Positions 42,511-52,497 are shown, counted from the stretch's first letter. The stretch is 64,000 nucleotides of DNA from Sphingobium cupriresistens (GCF_004152865.1 NZ_SEOO01000004.1:1-64000); one strand, 5' to 3'. Notes: generated from the sequence alone by a model not told the origin. A program made the numbers and translations.

Positions 42511-45225
42511 ATGATGGTGCAACTGTCCATGTCGTTGTCGCGATCGCGATTTATGCGGGGACTGTCGCTCGCCGTGACTGGCCTGGCCGCGCTGGCGACG
42601 GCGGGCTTCACCCCTCTCGCTATCGCCGCCGACAGCGTGTCGATCAGCCGCGACTGGCGCTTTGCCAAGGGCGACCCGGCCGGCCTCACCACCGACCTGC
42701 GCTATGACGTCCGACCGCCGATCGACGATGCAGGCGACGGCAAGCTGGCCGACACGCCCGCCGACGCAGCCGTGAAGGTGGACGACGGCGGCGCGCAGGT
42801 GTTGAAACCCTGGATACTCCCCAGCGCCAACCCCTTCATCAAGGATGCGGCCAAACATCATGTCCGCCCGGCGGGCAATCCCGGCGGCGATGTCCCTTAT
42901 GTGCAGGCGTATTTCGACGACAGCACCTGGACCAAGGTGGACCTGCCGCATGACTGGGCGATCGCCGGGCCGTTCATCAAGGATGGCCCCTATGGCGGCA
43001 TGGGTCGCCTGCCCAGCTGGGGCATCGGCTGGTATCGCAGGACGCTGGACATCCCCGCGCGCGACAAGGGCAAGTCGATCTTCCTCGATGTCGAAGGGGC
43101 GATGTCCTACGCGACCGTCTGGCTGAACGGGAAGCTCGTCGGCGGCTGGCCCTTTGGCTATAACAGCTTCCGCCTCGACCTGACCCCCTATGCGGTGCCG
43201 GGGAGCAGGAACCAGCTCGCCATCCGGCTCGACAACCCGCAGGCTTCGGCCCGCTGGTATCCGGGCGGCGGCCTCTATCGCGACATTTACCTCACCACCG
43301 CGAACAAGGTCCATGTCGGCCAGTGGGGCGGCACGGTCCGCACCCCGCAGGTGAGCAAGGCACAGGCGACCATCGACCTCAGCCTGACCCTCGACAATGA
43401 CGGCGACAAGGTAGCGCAGGTCGAAGTCGCGACCGCGCTCTACGCGCTCGACACCAACGGCAAGCGCACCGGCCGCCCGGTCGCCACCATTGCGCGCCAG
43501 TCCGCCAGCATCGCACCGGGCGCCAAGGCGGTGCTGAACGGCAGCACGATCCTGACCAACCCCCGCCTCTGGGGACCGCCGCCGACACAACAGCCAAACC
43601 GCTATATCGCCCTGTCCACCGTGACCCAGGGCGGCAGGACGATCGACACCTATGAAACCCGCTTCGGCGTGCGCGACATTCAATTCGATCCCGACAAAGG
43701 CGTGATCGTCAATGGCGAACATATCCCGCTGCGCGGCGTCAACAACCATCATGATCTCGGCGCGATCGGCGCGGCCTTCAACCGCCGGGCTGCCCAGCGC
43801 CAGCTTGAAATCCTGCGCGACATGGGCGCCAACGCCGTGCGCATGAGTCACAATCCGCCCGCGCCGGAATTGCTCGAACTCACCGACCAGATGGGCTTCC
43901 TCGTCATGGACGAGATATTCGACAGCTGGGAAAAGAAGAAGACGCCCCACGACTTTCACCTGATTTTCCCCGACTGGCATGAGGCCGACCTGCGGTCGAT
44001 GCTGCGGCGCGACCGCAACCACCCCTCCATCATAATGTGGAGCGTCGGCAACGAAGTCGGCGAACAATATGATGGCGAAGCCGGCGCGAAGATCGGCCGC
44101 GAACTCATCGCCATCGCGCATGAGGAAGACCCGACGCGCCTCGCGACCGGCGCGATGAACTTCGCCAAGGCGGACATGCTGCTGCCCACAACCGTTGATG
44201 TCATCAGCCTGAACTATCAGGGCGCGGGCATCCGCGGCATCATCGGCCAATATCCCGCCTTCCGCGCCAAATTCCCCGACAAGGTCATCCTGTCCACCGA
44301 AAGCGCATCGGCGCTGTCCAGCCGGGGCGAATATATGTTCCCGGTCGCCGGCGCGATCAGCGGTCCGGTGCGGCCCTGGTCTGGCGGCAATCCCGACACG
44401 CATCAGGTGTCGGCCTATGAACTGCACGCGGCCGATTTCGGCTCTTCGCCTGACCGGGTATGGGCGGCCGACGACCAGAATCCCTATGTCGCGGGTGAAT
44501 TCGTCTGGACGGGCTTTGACTATCTGGGCGAACCGACGCCCTATTACACATCGCGCAGCAGCTATTCGGGCATCGTCGACCTCGCCGGTTTCCCCAAGGA
44601 CCGCTTCTGGCTCTATCAGGCGCGCTGGAGGCCGGACCTGAAATTCGCCCATATCCTGCCGCACTGGAGCTGGCCGGATCGCGTCGGCCAGATCACGCCG
44701 GTCCATGTCTTCTCTTCCGCGGACGCGGCGGAACTGTTCGTCAACGGCCAGTCGCAGGGCAAGATCAAGAAGCGCGACTATGAATATCGCTTCCGCTGGG
44801 ACTATGTCGTCTATGCACCGGGCGAGGTGAAGGTCGTCACCTGGAAGGACGACAAGCCCTGGGCGACCGAAACGGTCCGCACCGTGGGCGAAGCGGCGAA
44901 ACTGTCCTTGACCGCCGACCGGTCGACTATCGCCGATGATGGCCGCGACCTCAGCTTCGTGACGCTCAAAGTCCTGGACAGGGACGGCCATGTCGTCCCC
45001 GCCGCCAAGCAGACTATCAGCTTCACGATCGAGGGGCCGGGCCAGATCGTCGCCACCGACAATGGCGACCCCACCGACCTCAACGCCTTCCCCTCGCACA
45101 GCCGCGCCGCCTTCAACGGCCTGGCGCTGGCGATCGTGAAGGCCAACCGACCCGGCAAAATCATCCTGCGCGCCCACGCCGAAGGATTGGGCGAAACGCA
45201 GGTAGCGATCAGCGCGAAGCGCTAA
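42511..45225 (+). CDS. exported GH2 beta-galactosidase
   Basis: A 904-residue glycoside hydrolase family 2 enzyme. Signal peptide to about residue 39 (FMRGLSLAVTGLAALATAGFTPLAIAA); jelly-roll domain with VDLPHDWAIAGPF and GWYRRTLDIP; immunoglobulin-like domain; TIM barrel with LRGVNNHHDLGAIGAAFN, acid/base Glu515 in WSVGNEVGEQ and nucleophile Glu597 in LSTESAS; C-terminal DUF4982/Ig-like domains (AAELFVNGQSQG, DLSFVTLKVLDRDG). The ATG at 42511 follows GGGAGAGGAA; 42514 is also possible. In this locus it would remove beta-galactose once fucose is gone. Convergent with the GH1 gene. Confidence 0.9.
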   Translation: MMVQLSMSLSRSRFMRGLSLAVTGLAALATAGFTPLAIAADSVSISRDWRFAKGDPAGLTTDLRYDVRPPIDDAGDGKLADTPADAAVKVDDGGAQVLKPWILPSANPFIKDAAKHHVRPAGNPGGDVPYVQAYFDDSTWTKVDLPHDWAIAGPFIKDGPYGGMGRLPSWGIGWYRRTLDIPARDKGKSIFLDVEGAMSYATVWLNGKLVGGWPFGYNSFRLDLTPYAVPGSRNQLAIRLDNPQASARWYPGGGLYRDIYLTTANKVHVGQWGGTVRTPQVSKAQATIDLSLTLDNDGDKVAQVEVATALYALDTNGKRTGRPVATIARQSASIAPGAKAVLNGSTILTNPRLWGPPPTQQPNRYIALSTVTQGGRTIDTYETRFGVRDIQFDPDKGVIVNGEHIPLRGVNNHHDLGAIGAAFNRRAAQRQLEILRDMGANAVRMSHNPPAPELLELTDQMGFLVMDEIFDSWEKKKTPHDFHLIFPDWHEADLRSMLRRDRNHPSIIMWSVGNEVGEQYDGEAGAKIGRELIAIAHEEDPTRLATGAMNFAKADMLLPTTVDVISLNYQGAGIRGIIGQYPAFRAKFPDKVILSTESASALSSRGEYMFPVAGAISGPVRPWSGGNPDTHQVSAYELHAADFGSSPDRVWAADDQNPYVAGEFVWTGFDYLGEPTPYYTSRSSYSGIVDLAGFPKDRFWLYQARWRPDLKFAHILPHWSWPDRVGQITPVHVFSSADAAELFVNGQSQGKIKKRDYEYRFRWDYVVYAPGEVKVVTWKDDKPWATETVRTVGEAAKLSLTADRSTIADDGRDLSFVTLKVLDRDGHVVPAAKQTISFTIEGPGQIVATDNGDPTDLNAFPSHSRAAFNGLALAIVKANRPGKIILRAHAEGLGETQVAISAKR

Positions 45226-45231
45226 AGCAAA

Positions 45232-45253
45232 GGGGGCGGATCATGCCGCCCCC
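45232..45253. terminator. strong bidirectional hairpin between convergent GH2 and GH1 genes
   Basis: GGGGGCGG (45232-45239) and CCGCCCCC (45246-45253) form a perfect 8-bp G/C stem with a 6-nt loop, exactly in the 34-bp gap between the two convergent stops. There is no long T-run, but the symmetric placement suggests that it ends both transcripts. Confidence 0.65.
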
Positions 45254-45259
45254 TGTCCG

Positions 45260-46705
45260 TCACACCAGCCTGTTGGTCCGCACCAGTTCGCGATACCAGT
45301 CAGCGCTCAGCTTGGGCGTGCGCTTCTGGGTCTTGAAATCGACATGATGGATGCCGAACAGCTTGCTATAGCCGTCCTCCCACTCGAAATTGTCCATCAG
45401 GCTCCACACGAAATAGCCCTTCACCGGAATCCCCTCGCGCGTGGCGCGTTGCAGGTGGGTCAGATAGTTGCGCAGATACATGACGCGGTCGGTGTCATAG
45501 ACCTTGCCGTCTTCGGCCACCTTGTCGTCGGCCGAGCAGCCATTTTCCGAGATGTAGAGGCCCTTGGGCTTCCAGTTTTCGCTGATGGCGCGCATTCCCC
45601 AATAGATGACCTCCGGCGTGACATAGAGCCAGGGGGAGGGCATACGCGGCGCCTGGCCGGGATGCGGCAATATCCTGTAGCCCGACGGCGCAGTCTCGTC
45701 GGCGCGGACGGTGTTGCCGGTATAGACATTGACCGACAGGAAATCGAGCGGCGCGCCGATCAGCTTCATGTCGCTATCCTTGACCACCGGGGCATCCTTG
45801 CCCTGCGCGGTCAGATAGCTGTCGATATAGCGGCCTTCCATGATGGCGGTGAGGAACATGGCGTTCTCCTCGCGCACGGCCTTCTTCACCGCCTCGATAT
45901 GCTCCGGCGTCTCGATCGCGGGCACGAAGACGCTGGGATTGTCGGCGATGCCGACCTGCGTCCCCGCCCTGGTCGCCGCGCGGATGGCCTGCACGCCCAG
46001 GCCGTGGGCCAGCACGCCATGATGGCGGATCTGGTTCACCTCCTTCATCGGCAGCTTCAGGCCCGGCGCCTTGCCGCCGGTCATGTAGCTGAGGTCCGTG
46101 AAGCATCGCAGTTCGTTGACCGTCATGAAATGCCCCACCCGGTCGCCCAGCTTGCTGGCGGTGTAACCGGCATAGTCGGCGAAGGCATAGCTGGTGTCCC
46201 GGTTCTGCCAACCGCCCGGCAGCGCATGGGGCAAGTCCCAGTGGAACATGGTGACATGCGGCGTGATGCCGGCGGCCAGCAGGCCATCGACCAACCGATT
46301 ATAATAATCCAGCCCCTTGGTATTGGGCTTGCCTTTCCCATCGGGGAAGATGCGCGACCAGGCGATGGAGAAGCGATAGGCTTTGACGCCCAATGCCTTG
46401 AGCAGCACGATATCGTCGCCATAACGATGATAGCTGTCACAGGCGACATCACCCGTATCGCCATTGGCGACCTTGCCGGGCGTGTGCGAAAACACGTCCC
46501 AATTGGTCTGCCCGCGGCCATCCTCCTTCGCCGCGCCCTCGATCTGATAGGCAGCGGTAGCGCAGCCCCACAGGAAGTCGGCGGGGAAAGCGCTGTCGCC
46601 CTGCGGCCGAGCGGTCTGCGCACCGGCGTTGCTGCCTGCCAGGCCCGCGCCCAATGCGGCCGCGCCCAATCCCATGCCCAGTTCGCGGCGATTGATACCC
46701 GTCAT
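45260..46705 (-). CDS. exported GH1 beta-glucosidase with Tat signal
   Basis: A 481-residue GH1 enzyme. Tat-type signal (NRRELGMGLGAAALGAGLAGSNAGAQ), then FLWGCATAAYQIEGAAKEDGRG, YRFSIAWSRIFPDG, HWDLPHAL. Acid/base Glu198 lies in TVNELRCF, where the family normally reads TFNEP; nucleophile Glu387 lies in YISENG. WSLMDNFEWEDGYSKLFGIHHVDF is standard. The ATG at 46705 follows AAGGAG. It would release glucose from the trimmed glucan backbone ends in the periplasm. Last gene of the operon, 13 nt after the GH31 stop. Confidence 0.92.
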   Translation of the reverse strand: MTGINRRELGMGLGAAALGAGLAGSNAGAQTARPQGDSAFPADFLWGCATAAYQIEGAAKEDGRGQTNWDVFSHTPGKVANGDTGDVACDSYHRYGDDIVLLKALGVKAYRFSIAWSRIFPDGKGKPNTKGLDYYNRLVDGLLAAGITPHVTMFHWDLPHALPGGWQNRDTSYAFADYAGYTASKLGDRVGHFMTVNELRCFTDLSYMTGGKAPGLKLPMKEVNQIRHHGVLAHGLGVQAIRAATRAGTQVGIADNPSVFVPAIETPEHIEAVKKAVREENAMFLTAIMEGRYIDSYLTAQGKDAPVVKDSDMKLIGAPLDFLSVNVYTGNTVRADETAPSGYRILPHPGQAPRMPSPWLYVTPEVIYWGMRAISENWKPKGLYISENGCSADDKVAEDGKVYDTDRVMYLRNYLTHLQRATREGIPVKGYFVWSLMDNFEWEDGYSKLFGIHHVDFKTQKRTPKLSADWYRELVRTNRLV

Positions 46706-46718
46706 AGCTCGAAACTCC

Positions 46719-49037
46719 TTATTGACCAACGACCTGCACCAGCCCGGCGATCGCCTGGCCGGAGGGTAGCTTCGTCTTGCTCGTCAGCGATTTGGCGGCG
46801 TCGTTCCAGACCAGTTCGGCCTTGATGCCCCCGTTGCGATAGGCGTTGGTCGTGCCATCATCGTCATAAAGGGTGAAGCGCGCGTCCGCGCCGGGATAAA
46901 CGCGGATGCTCTCCAGCGCCTGTTTTTCCGCCGTGCTTTGCACCTGAACGCCCATCGGCACGATCGATCCGGCCTTCACGAACAGCGGTATGCGGTTGAT
47001 CGGCGTTTCGACTTCGACGCTCTGGCCGCCCTCGAACCGCTGGTTGGTCCAATAATCATACCAGGCGGTGCCGGCGGGCAGGTAGACCGGGCGCCTGGTC
47101 TGGCCCTGCGCCGTCACGGGGGCGACCAGGAAGGCGGGACCGAACATATATTGGTCGCCGATGTCGGACACTTTGGGATCGTTCGGGAAGTCCATGAACA
47201 GCCCGCGCATGAACGGCGCGCCGGTGTCGTAAGTGTGCCGGCCCAACGCATAGATATAGGGCATCAATGTATAGCGCAGCCGCAGCCAGTCGCCCAGGAT
47301 CGGCTCGGCCGCCTTGCCATATTCCCACAGCGCCGTGCCCGGCCGCTGGCCGTGGATGCGCAGCGTGGGCGTGAAGACGCTATATTGGAACCAGCGGACG
47401 AACAGTTCGGGATAGTCGGGATAGCTGGCGTCCATGGCCGTTGCGCCGGCCGGATCGACCAGAATCGGGTTTTCCGCCTTCGGTCCTTGGGGATATTGCC
47501 AGCCGCCAATATCGCTGCCCCAATAGGCCAGGCCCGACGCGGTGAAGTTAAGGCCGGCGGGCACCTGCCGCTCTAGCGCTTCCCAGGTCGATTTAACGTC
47601 CGACGACCAGAACAGGCCGCCATTGCGCTGCGACCCCAGATAAGCGGCGCGGGCGAGGATCATGTTGCGGAAACCGGGCCGGTCGCGCTCGGAACCTTCC
47701 GCGACGCCCATCGTATGCGCCAACGGGAAGAGGTTGCGATAGCGGTCGCCCGATCCGATCGAAAATTGATAGCCGTCGGGGATCAGGTCCGGTTCCGTCT
47801 CGTCCAGCCAGAACCAGTCGAACCCCTGTGATGCGATATTGTCGCGGATCTTGCCCCAAAACCATTCGCGCGCCTGCGGGTTGGTGCTGTCGATCAGCGC
47901 GCCGGCCCGGTCGGACCGCATCGGCAGGCCGTCGATGGGATGGCCGTCCTTGTCATGCAGGAACCAGCCCTTGGCCTTGAGAAACTCGAAATAGCGCCCC
48001 TCGCGCTCGAAACGCGGCCAGACGCTGATGATCGATCGCATCCCCATGGCGTTCAACTGGTCGTTCATTCCCTTGGGATCGGGGAAATAGCTGCGGTCGA
48101 TGTCGAGCTGGCCCATGCGGGTCCAGTAGAACCAGTCCAGCACCATCACGTCGAGCGGCAGGTTCCGCTGGCGATAGCCATGGGCGATGTCGAGCAGTTC
48201 CTGCTGGCTCTCATAGCGCGCCTTGCTCTGGATCAGGCCGAAACCGGCCTTGGGCGGCAAAGGCGTCTCACCGGTGAGCTTCGCGTAACCGGCGTAAAGT
48301 TCGTCGGTCGTCTTGCCGGTGATGACGAAGAAGGAGACGCGCTCGCCCACCTGGCTCTGGAAGCGGGTTGTGCTGTGCAGGCCCGGCCATACCAGCGTGC
48401 GGGCCGGATTGTCCCAGACGATGCCATAGCCCTTGTTGGTGACGAGAAAGGGGACGCAGACGGTCTCGCCGGCCGGGGCGTCATAGCTGTGCGAACAGTC
48501 GATCTGCTTGCCGCGCAGATCCATATAGCCTTCCTGGTTCTGGCCCAGGCCGTAATAATGCTCGTCCAGCGGCGCGTCGAAGCTGGCGGCGACCTTGAAG
48601 GTCTTTTCGCCATTGACCGTCACCGGCGCCATTTCCCAGCCGGTCATCTTGGTGAGGACATTACCAGCAGCATCCTTCACCGACAGGCTGACCGGGGGCA
48701 GGGCGGGCGCGAAATAGCGCTCCATCTGCGTGGGCGCCTTGGGCCATGGCTTGGCGTCGATCGTCAACGTCAGGGCGGTAGAGGCGAACACATCCCCGCT
48801 CGCATCGCTGCGATGGGTCCATCCGGTCGCGTCCGCCTTCGCATTCGGCCCTTCGCCCGGCGCGGCCGAAGCGAGGTCGGGGTCCATCGCGATCGTCACC
48901 CGCACGATATTGGGCGCATAGGGCTCGACCGCCACGCGGCTGCCATGGCGATCGAGCAGCGCCATCGGTTCGGCCAGCGCCGGGGCGGTGAGGCAGGACG
49001 CGCCCAGTGCGATCCATTTGAAGCTCTTTGCGATCAT
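46719..49037 (-). CDS. exported GH31 alpha-glycosidase, alpha-xylosidase candidate
   Basis: A 772-residue GH31 enzyme with a signal peptide (FKWIALGASCLTAPALA). N-terminal beta-sandwich with YYGLGQNQEGYMDLRG, (beta/alpha)8 barrel with nucleophile Asp412 in WFWLDETEPD and acid/base Asp480 in FWSSDVKSTWEAL, then FVRWFQYSVFTPTLRIHG and the distal sandwich (YLPAGTAWYDYWTNQRFEGGQ). The alpha-xylosidase reading rests mainly on the neighbours (fucosidase, galactosidase, beta-glucosidase); alpha-glucosidase is possible. The ATG at 49037 is used; upstream in-frame codons are unlike a signal peptide. 19 nt after the GH29 stop. Confidence 0.88.
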   Translation of the reverse strand: MIAKSFKWIALGASCLTAPALAEPMALLDRHGSRVAVEPYAPNIVRVTIAMDPDLASAAPGEGPNAKADATGWTHRSDASGDVFASTALTLTIDAKPWPKAPTQMERYFAPALPPVSLSVKDAAGNVLTKMTGWEMAPVTVNGEKTFKVAASFDAPLDEHYYGLGQNQEGYMDLRGKQIDCSHSYDAPAGETVCVPFLVTNKGYGIVWDNPARTLVWPGLHSTTRFQSQVGERVSFFVITGKTTDELYAGYAKLTGETPLPPKAGFGLIQSKARYESQQELLDIAHGYRQRNLPLDVMVLDWFYWTRMGQLDIDRSYFPDPKGMNDQLNAMGMRSIISVWPRFEREGRYFEFLKAKGWFLHDKDGHPIDGLPMRSDRAGALIDSTNPQAREWFWGKIRDNIASQGFDWFWLDETEPDLIPDGYQFSIGSGDRYRNLFPLAHTMGVAEGSERDRPGFRNMILARAAYLGSQRNGGLFWSSDVKSTWEALERQVPAGLNFTASGLAYWGSDIGGWQYPQGPKAENPILVDPAGATAMDASYPDYPELFVRWFQYSVFTPTLRIHGQRPGTALWEYGKAAEPILGDWLRLRYTLMPYIYALGRHTYDTGAPFMRGLFMDFPNDPKVSDIGDQYMFGPAFLVAPVTAQGQTRRPVYLPAGTAWYDYWTNQRFEGGQSVEVETPINRIPLFVKAGSIVPMGVQVQSTAEKQALESIRVYPGADARFTLYDDDGTTNAYRNGGIKAELVWNDAAKSLTSKTKLPSGQAIAGLVQVVGQ

Positions 49038-49056
49038 CCCTGTAAATCCCTGTATT

Positions 49057-50682
49057 TCAAACGAGGCCATGGCCGTCGATGCGGACGACCGGCACGAAAT
49101 GGACGCCATGCGGCATGGTGAGATGGAGGCCCGCGCCATCCTGACGGAAGGCGACCGGACCACCGCCGAGCAGTGTCACTTGGCTGATTGTGCCGCCCAC
49201 GCGACCCCGCGCCAGTGAGCGGATGGTCGTAGATCCCTGCGCCCGGCCCAGGAACAGCGCATAGAGCGCCCCCTTGTTGGTGGTGAAGCGGATGTCCTGC
49301 GCGGTGAAGGGCTTGGCCTTCTCCTCATTCTGCATCCCTGCGATCAGTTGCGTCGGCCCTTCGCCATAGACGCGCCAGGGCCGCGACCCGAAGATCGCCT
49401 CGCCGCCATGCGTCACCCATCCGGCCATGCCGTCCAGCACCTTCTCCGTCTCGCTGTCGATCGATCCGTCGCCCGGTTGCGGGATGGACAGCAGCAGGTT
49501 GCCGTTCTTCGACACGACATCGGCCAGCCGCTGGATGACTTCCTCCGCGCTCTTGTAGCTTTTGTCCTGCTGCCGCGCTGTATTGTAGAACCAGTCGCCG
49601 ATGCAGGTGTCGGTCTGCCATGGCTCGTCCCATAGCCTGTCGGTAAAGCCGCGCTCGACATCCTGCACCATGCCGAAGCGCGCATAGGGCTTGAGCTGCT
49701 TGCCGGTCAGCACGACGTCGATCTGGCCGTGCCAGCCGATCGACCGGTTATAATAATCCGCCGCCGCCTCCAGCCCGACCGGGCCGAAGGGCAGTTCATG
49801 ATCGTCCATATACACCATGTCGGGCTTATATTTGGCCACCAGATCGGTCTGGCGCAGCAGCCAGCGGGTGACATAGGCCGGGTCGTCCTTCGGCCCGGTC
49901 TCGATCCACTGGCCGTTATTGGCGTCGTGCCACTTGTCCATCGCCTCGATCGTGTCGATGCCGTCGGGCAGCACGGCATGGCCGCCGGTATAGAGTTCCT
50001 GCGGGTCCAGCCCCTCCCACCATTGCCCCTTGCCGTCCGCCTTGCGCAGGCGGAACGCATCGTAACGCTCGCCCTTCTTCGGCCCTGTCGGATCATAGCC
50101 ATAGGCCGGCTGATACCAGTGCCAGGCATGGGCGGCATGGTTGGACACGCCGAACTTCATGCCGGCCTTGCGCGCCGCCTGTTCCCAGATGCCGACGATG
50201 TCCTTCTTAGGCCCGACGCGCAGGCTGTTCCAGGCATGATAGCGGCTGTCGTAGCAGTCCAGATTGTCGTGATGGCAGGCGAGCGCCATGAAATATTTGG
50301 CGCCCGCCTTCTGATAGCGGGCCATCAGTGCGTCGGGTTCCCATTTGTCGGCGGTCCAGAGATTCTGGATATCCTTCATCCCCGCGACCGACGGATGGCC
50401 GTAGGTTTTCAGGTGATGCTCGTACATCGGGTGGCCCTGCATATATAGGAAACGGCCATACCAGTCGCCCTGCGCCGGCACCGATTGCGGCCCCCAATGC
50501 GACCACATGCCCAGCTTCGCGTCGCGGAACCAGTCGGGATAGCGGTAATTGGCGACCAGCGAGGACCAGCTTGGCTGCACCGGGCCGTGCATCGTACCCA
50601 TCGGGCTGGCCGCGCGCGCGGCGCGGGCCAGGCCCAGTGCGGCGGCGCCCGCCAGGAACGATCGGCGTCCCAGCATCGTCAT
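49057..50682 (-). CDS. exported GH29 alpha-L-fucosidase
   Basis: A 541-residue GH29 enzyme. Tat-like signal (GRRSFLAGAAALGLARAARA), WFRDAKLGMWSHWGPQSVPAQGDWYGR, KAGAKYFMALACHHDNLDCYDS, probable nucleophile Asp293 in KPDMVYMDD, and KNGNLLLSIPQPGDGSID of the family C-terminus of the barrel, followed by a beta domain. Acid/base not assigned. The start overlaps the SGNH gene stop by 4 nt (ATGA). It would take terminal L-fucose off the oligosaccharide in the periplasm, feeding the permease and oxidative pathway encoded at 60-64 kb. Confidence 0.88.
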   Translation of the reverse strand: MTMLGRRSFLAGAAALGLARAARAASPMGTMHGPVQPSWSSLVANYRYPDWFRDAKLGMWSHWGPQSVPAQGDWYGRFLYMQGHPMYEHHLKTYGHPSVAGMKDIQNLWTADKWEPDALMARYQKAGAKYFMALACHHDNLDCYDSRYHAWNSLRVGPKKDIVGIWEQAARKAGMKFGVSNHAAHAWHWYQPAYGYDPTGPKKGERYDAFRLRKADGKGQWWEGLDPQELYTGGHAVLPDGIDTIEAMDKWHDANNGQWIETGPKDDPAYVTRWLLRQTDLVAKYKPDMVYMDDHELPFGPVGLEAAADYYNRSIGWHGQIDVVLTGKQLKPYARFGMVQDVERGFTDRLWDEPWQTDTCIGDWFYNTARQQDKSYKSAEEVIQRLADVVSKNGNLLLSIPQPGDGSIDSETEKVLDGMAGWVTHGGEAIFGSRPWRVYGEGPTQLIAGMQNEEKAKPFTAQDIRFTTNKGALYALFLGRAQGSTTIRSLARGRVGGTISQVTLLGGGPVAFRQDGAGLHLTMPHGVHFVPVVRIDGHGLV

Positions 50683-51476
50683 TGGATTTCCCTCAAAGCC
50701 TTTTCGATCGCCTGCCGCGCCAGCGGGCGCATGATCGCATAGCCTTCCGCCGTCGGATGGACGCCGTCGGTGGACAGTCCCGGCTTCATCGCTCCGTCCG
50801 CCTGCGCCATGGCGGCATGATAATCGACATAGGTGAAGCCCCGGCTGCGGGCATAATCGGACAACCACCTATTAATCGCCGCGATCTGCGGCGCGGGTCG
50901 CAACCCCGGACTCCAGGGGAAGGCGCCCGCCGGGGGAACGGACGCGAGAACGACCTTGATCCGATGGGCATCGGCCAGTTCGGCCATGGTCTGGATATTG
51001 CCCAGCACCGTGTCCATCGTCGCCGCGCCGGTGTTGCCGGCGATATCGTTGGTCATCGCCATGATATGGACCACCTGCGGCTTCAGCGCGATCACGTCCT
51101 GCCGGAAACGCACCAGCATCTGGGCCGTGGTCTGCCCGCTGATGCCGCGATCGACCTGCCCGTCGGTGAACATCGACGGATCGGCATTGATCCAGTTGTC
51201 GGTGATGGAATCGCCCATGAACACCGCCCGCACCGGCTTGCCCTCCAGCGCCTTGTTGTCGGCGGCATAGCGGCATAGCTGCCCGAAATCGCGGGTCAGC
51301 ATGTGCAGGTTCCACAGCGTCCACCCGGCCTGATCGGTCGGCTTGGAATGCATGGGGCAGGGGTCTGCGACGATGCCGACCGGATCGTCGACATGGGGAT
51401 CGCCCGGCACCTTGCTGACGGCGAAAGCCGGGCCGGTCAGCGCCAATGCGCCACATAAAGCGATAAGATGCCGCAT
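50679..51476 (-). CDS. exported SGNH/GDSL esterase
   Basis: A 265-residue SGNH hydrolase with a signal peptide (MRHLIALCGALALTGPAFA). Nucleophile Ser90 in FMGDSITDNW, oxyanion Gly in RGISGQT, Asn in AMTNDIAG, and Asp237/His240 in STDGVHPTAEGY complete the SGNH set. The ATG at 51476 has GAGGA 5 nt upstream; an in-frame ATG at 51488 lacks one. Likely deacetylates the carbohydrate substrate before the glycosidases act. Coupled to the fucosidase gene by an ATGA overlap. Confidence 0.85.
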   Translation of the reverse strand: MRHLIALCGALALTGPAFAVSKVPGDPHVDDPVGIVADPCPMHSKPTDQAGWTLWNLHMLTRDFGQLCRYAADNKALEGKPVRAVFMGDSITDNWINADPSMFTDGQVDRGISGQTTAQMLVRFRQDVIALKPQVVHIMAMTNDIAGNTGAATMDTVLGNIQTMAELADAHRIKVVLASVPPAGAFPWSPGLRPAPQIAAINRWLSDYARSRGFTYVDYHAAMAQADGAMKPGLSTDGVHPTAEGYAIMRPLARQAIEKALREIQ

Positions 51477-51528
51477 CCTCTTCCTCATTTCTGATCGGTC
51501 GTCATCATCATTGTCGTGGCGCGTATCG

Positions 51529-52497
51529 TCATGCCGGGATCAGCCCATGGCGCGCGGCGAAGGTCGCGAACAGATCGGGCCAGGCGGCGGCCTGCATCGT
51601 CCGGGGCAGGCGCACGCCGAAGCCATGTCCGCCATCCTCGAAGATATGGAGCGCGACCGGGCGCTGCGCCGCTTCCATCGCCTGGAACAGGGCGATGCTG
51701 TTGGCGGGCGGGACCAACCCGTCATCGCCGGCATGGACCAGGAACAGTGGGGGCGTCCCCGCATCGACCCGCAACTCGACCGATCGCGCCCGGCGCATGT
51801 CGGTCGATGCGTCCGGCCCCAGCAGCATGTCGCGCGATCCGTCATGGGTGAAGGGGGCGTCAAGACTGACGACAGGATAGACCAGCCCGGCTATAGCGGG
51901 CCGGGCATCCTGCCGGTCGGCGGCATCGACGGGATCATAGACTCGCTCACTATGGCGCGTCGCCAGCGACCCGGCCAGATGCCCGCCGGCGGAAAAGCCG
52001 AGCACGCCGATCCGGTCCTGTGCGACACCGAGTTGGACAGCATTCGCGCGAATCATTCGCATCGCCCGCTGCGCATCCTGCAACGGCACATCTTCCCGCT
52101 GCGCCCAACCTTCGCCGGGCAGGCGGTAGAGCAGGATGAAGACGGTAATGCCACGCGCATTCAGCCAGTCGGCCTGGCTGGTCCCTTCATTGTCGTAGGA
52201 CAGGAAGCCATAGCCCCCGCCCGGAACCACCAGCATCGCCGCGCCATTGGGGCGGGCAGGGCGGCGCACGACCAGCACCGGGCGGTCAATGCCTGTGACC
52301 CAGCGATCGGGCGTGGTCGGGTCTTTCGACTGGTCGGCGATCTTGCGGACGATCCGCGCGCCCTTCCCGCCCGGCGGCGTGCCCGGCCACAGGTCGATCA
52401 GTTCGTCGGCGGCGTTTGTCTGCGCAGCGGCCAGGCCCGGCAGCGCAGCGAGTCCCGTTGCCGCCAGCAAGGCCGCACGTCGGTCCATGTCGCTCAT
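51529..52497 (-). CDS. exported alpha/beta hydrolase, acetyl-xylan-esterase-like
   Basis: A 322-residue carbohydrate-esterase-type hydrolase. Signal at residues 1-25 (DRRAALLAATGLAALPGLAAA), IDLWPGTPPGG near the mature start, oxyanion VPGGGYGFLSYDNEG, nucleophile Ser169 in GFSAGGHLAG, Asp in VHAGDDGLVP and His in DGGHGFG. This set is common in acetyl esterases of plant-glycan loci. The ATG overlaps the IclR stop by 4 nt; 52 nt separate it from the SGNH start. A role in removing O-acetyl groups is inferred. Confidence 0.85.
   Translation of the reverse strand: MSDMDRRAALLAATGLAALPGLAAAQTNAADELIDLWPGTPPGGKGARIVRKIADQSKDPTTPDRWVTGIDRPVLVVRRPARPNGAAMLVVPGGGYGFLSYDNEGTSQADWLNARGITVFILLYRLPGEGWAQREDVPLQDAQRAMRMIRANAVQLGVAQDRIGVLGFSAGGHLAGSLATRHSERVYDPVDAADRQDARPAIAGLVYPVVSLDAPFTHDGSRDMLLGPDASTDMRRARSVELRVDAGTPPLFLVHAGDDGLVPPANSIALFQAMEAAQRPVALHIFEDGGHGFGVRLPRTMQAAAWPDLFATFAARHGLIPA

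Noticed and set aside
42481..45177. Minus-strand open frame of about 898 codons
   Set aside because: Antisense to the GH2 beta-galactosidase, which has signal peptide, catalytic residues and a ribosome site; no independent evidence for the opposite strand.
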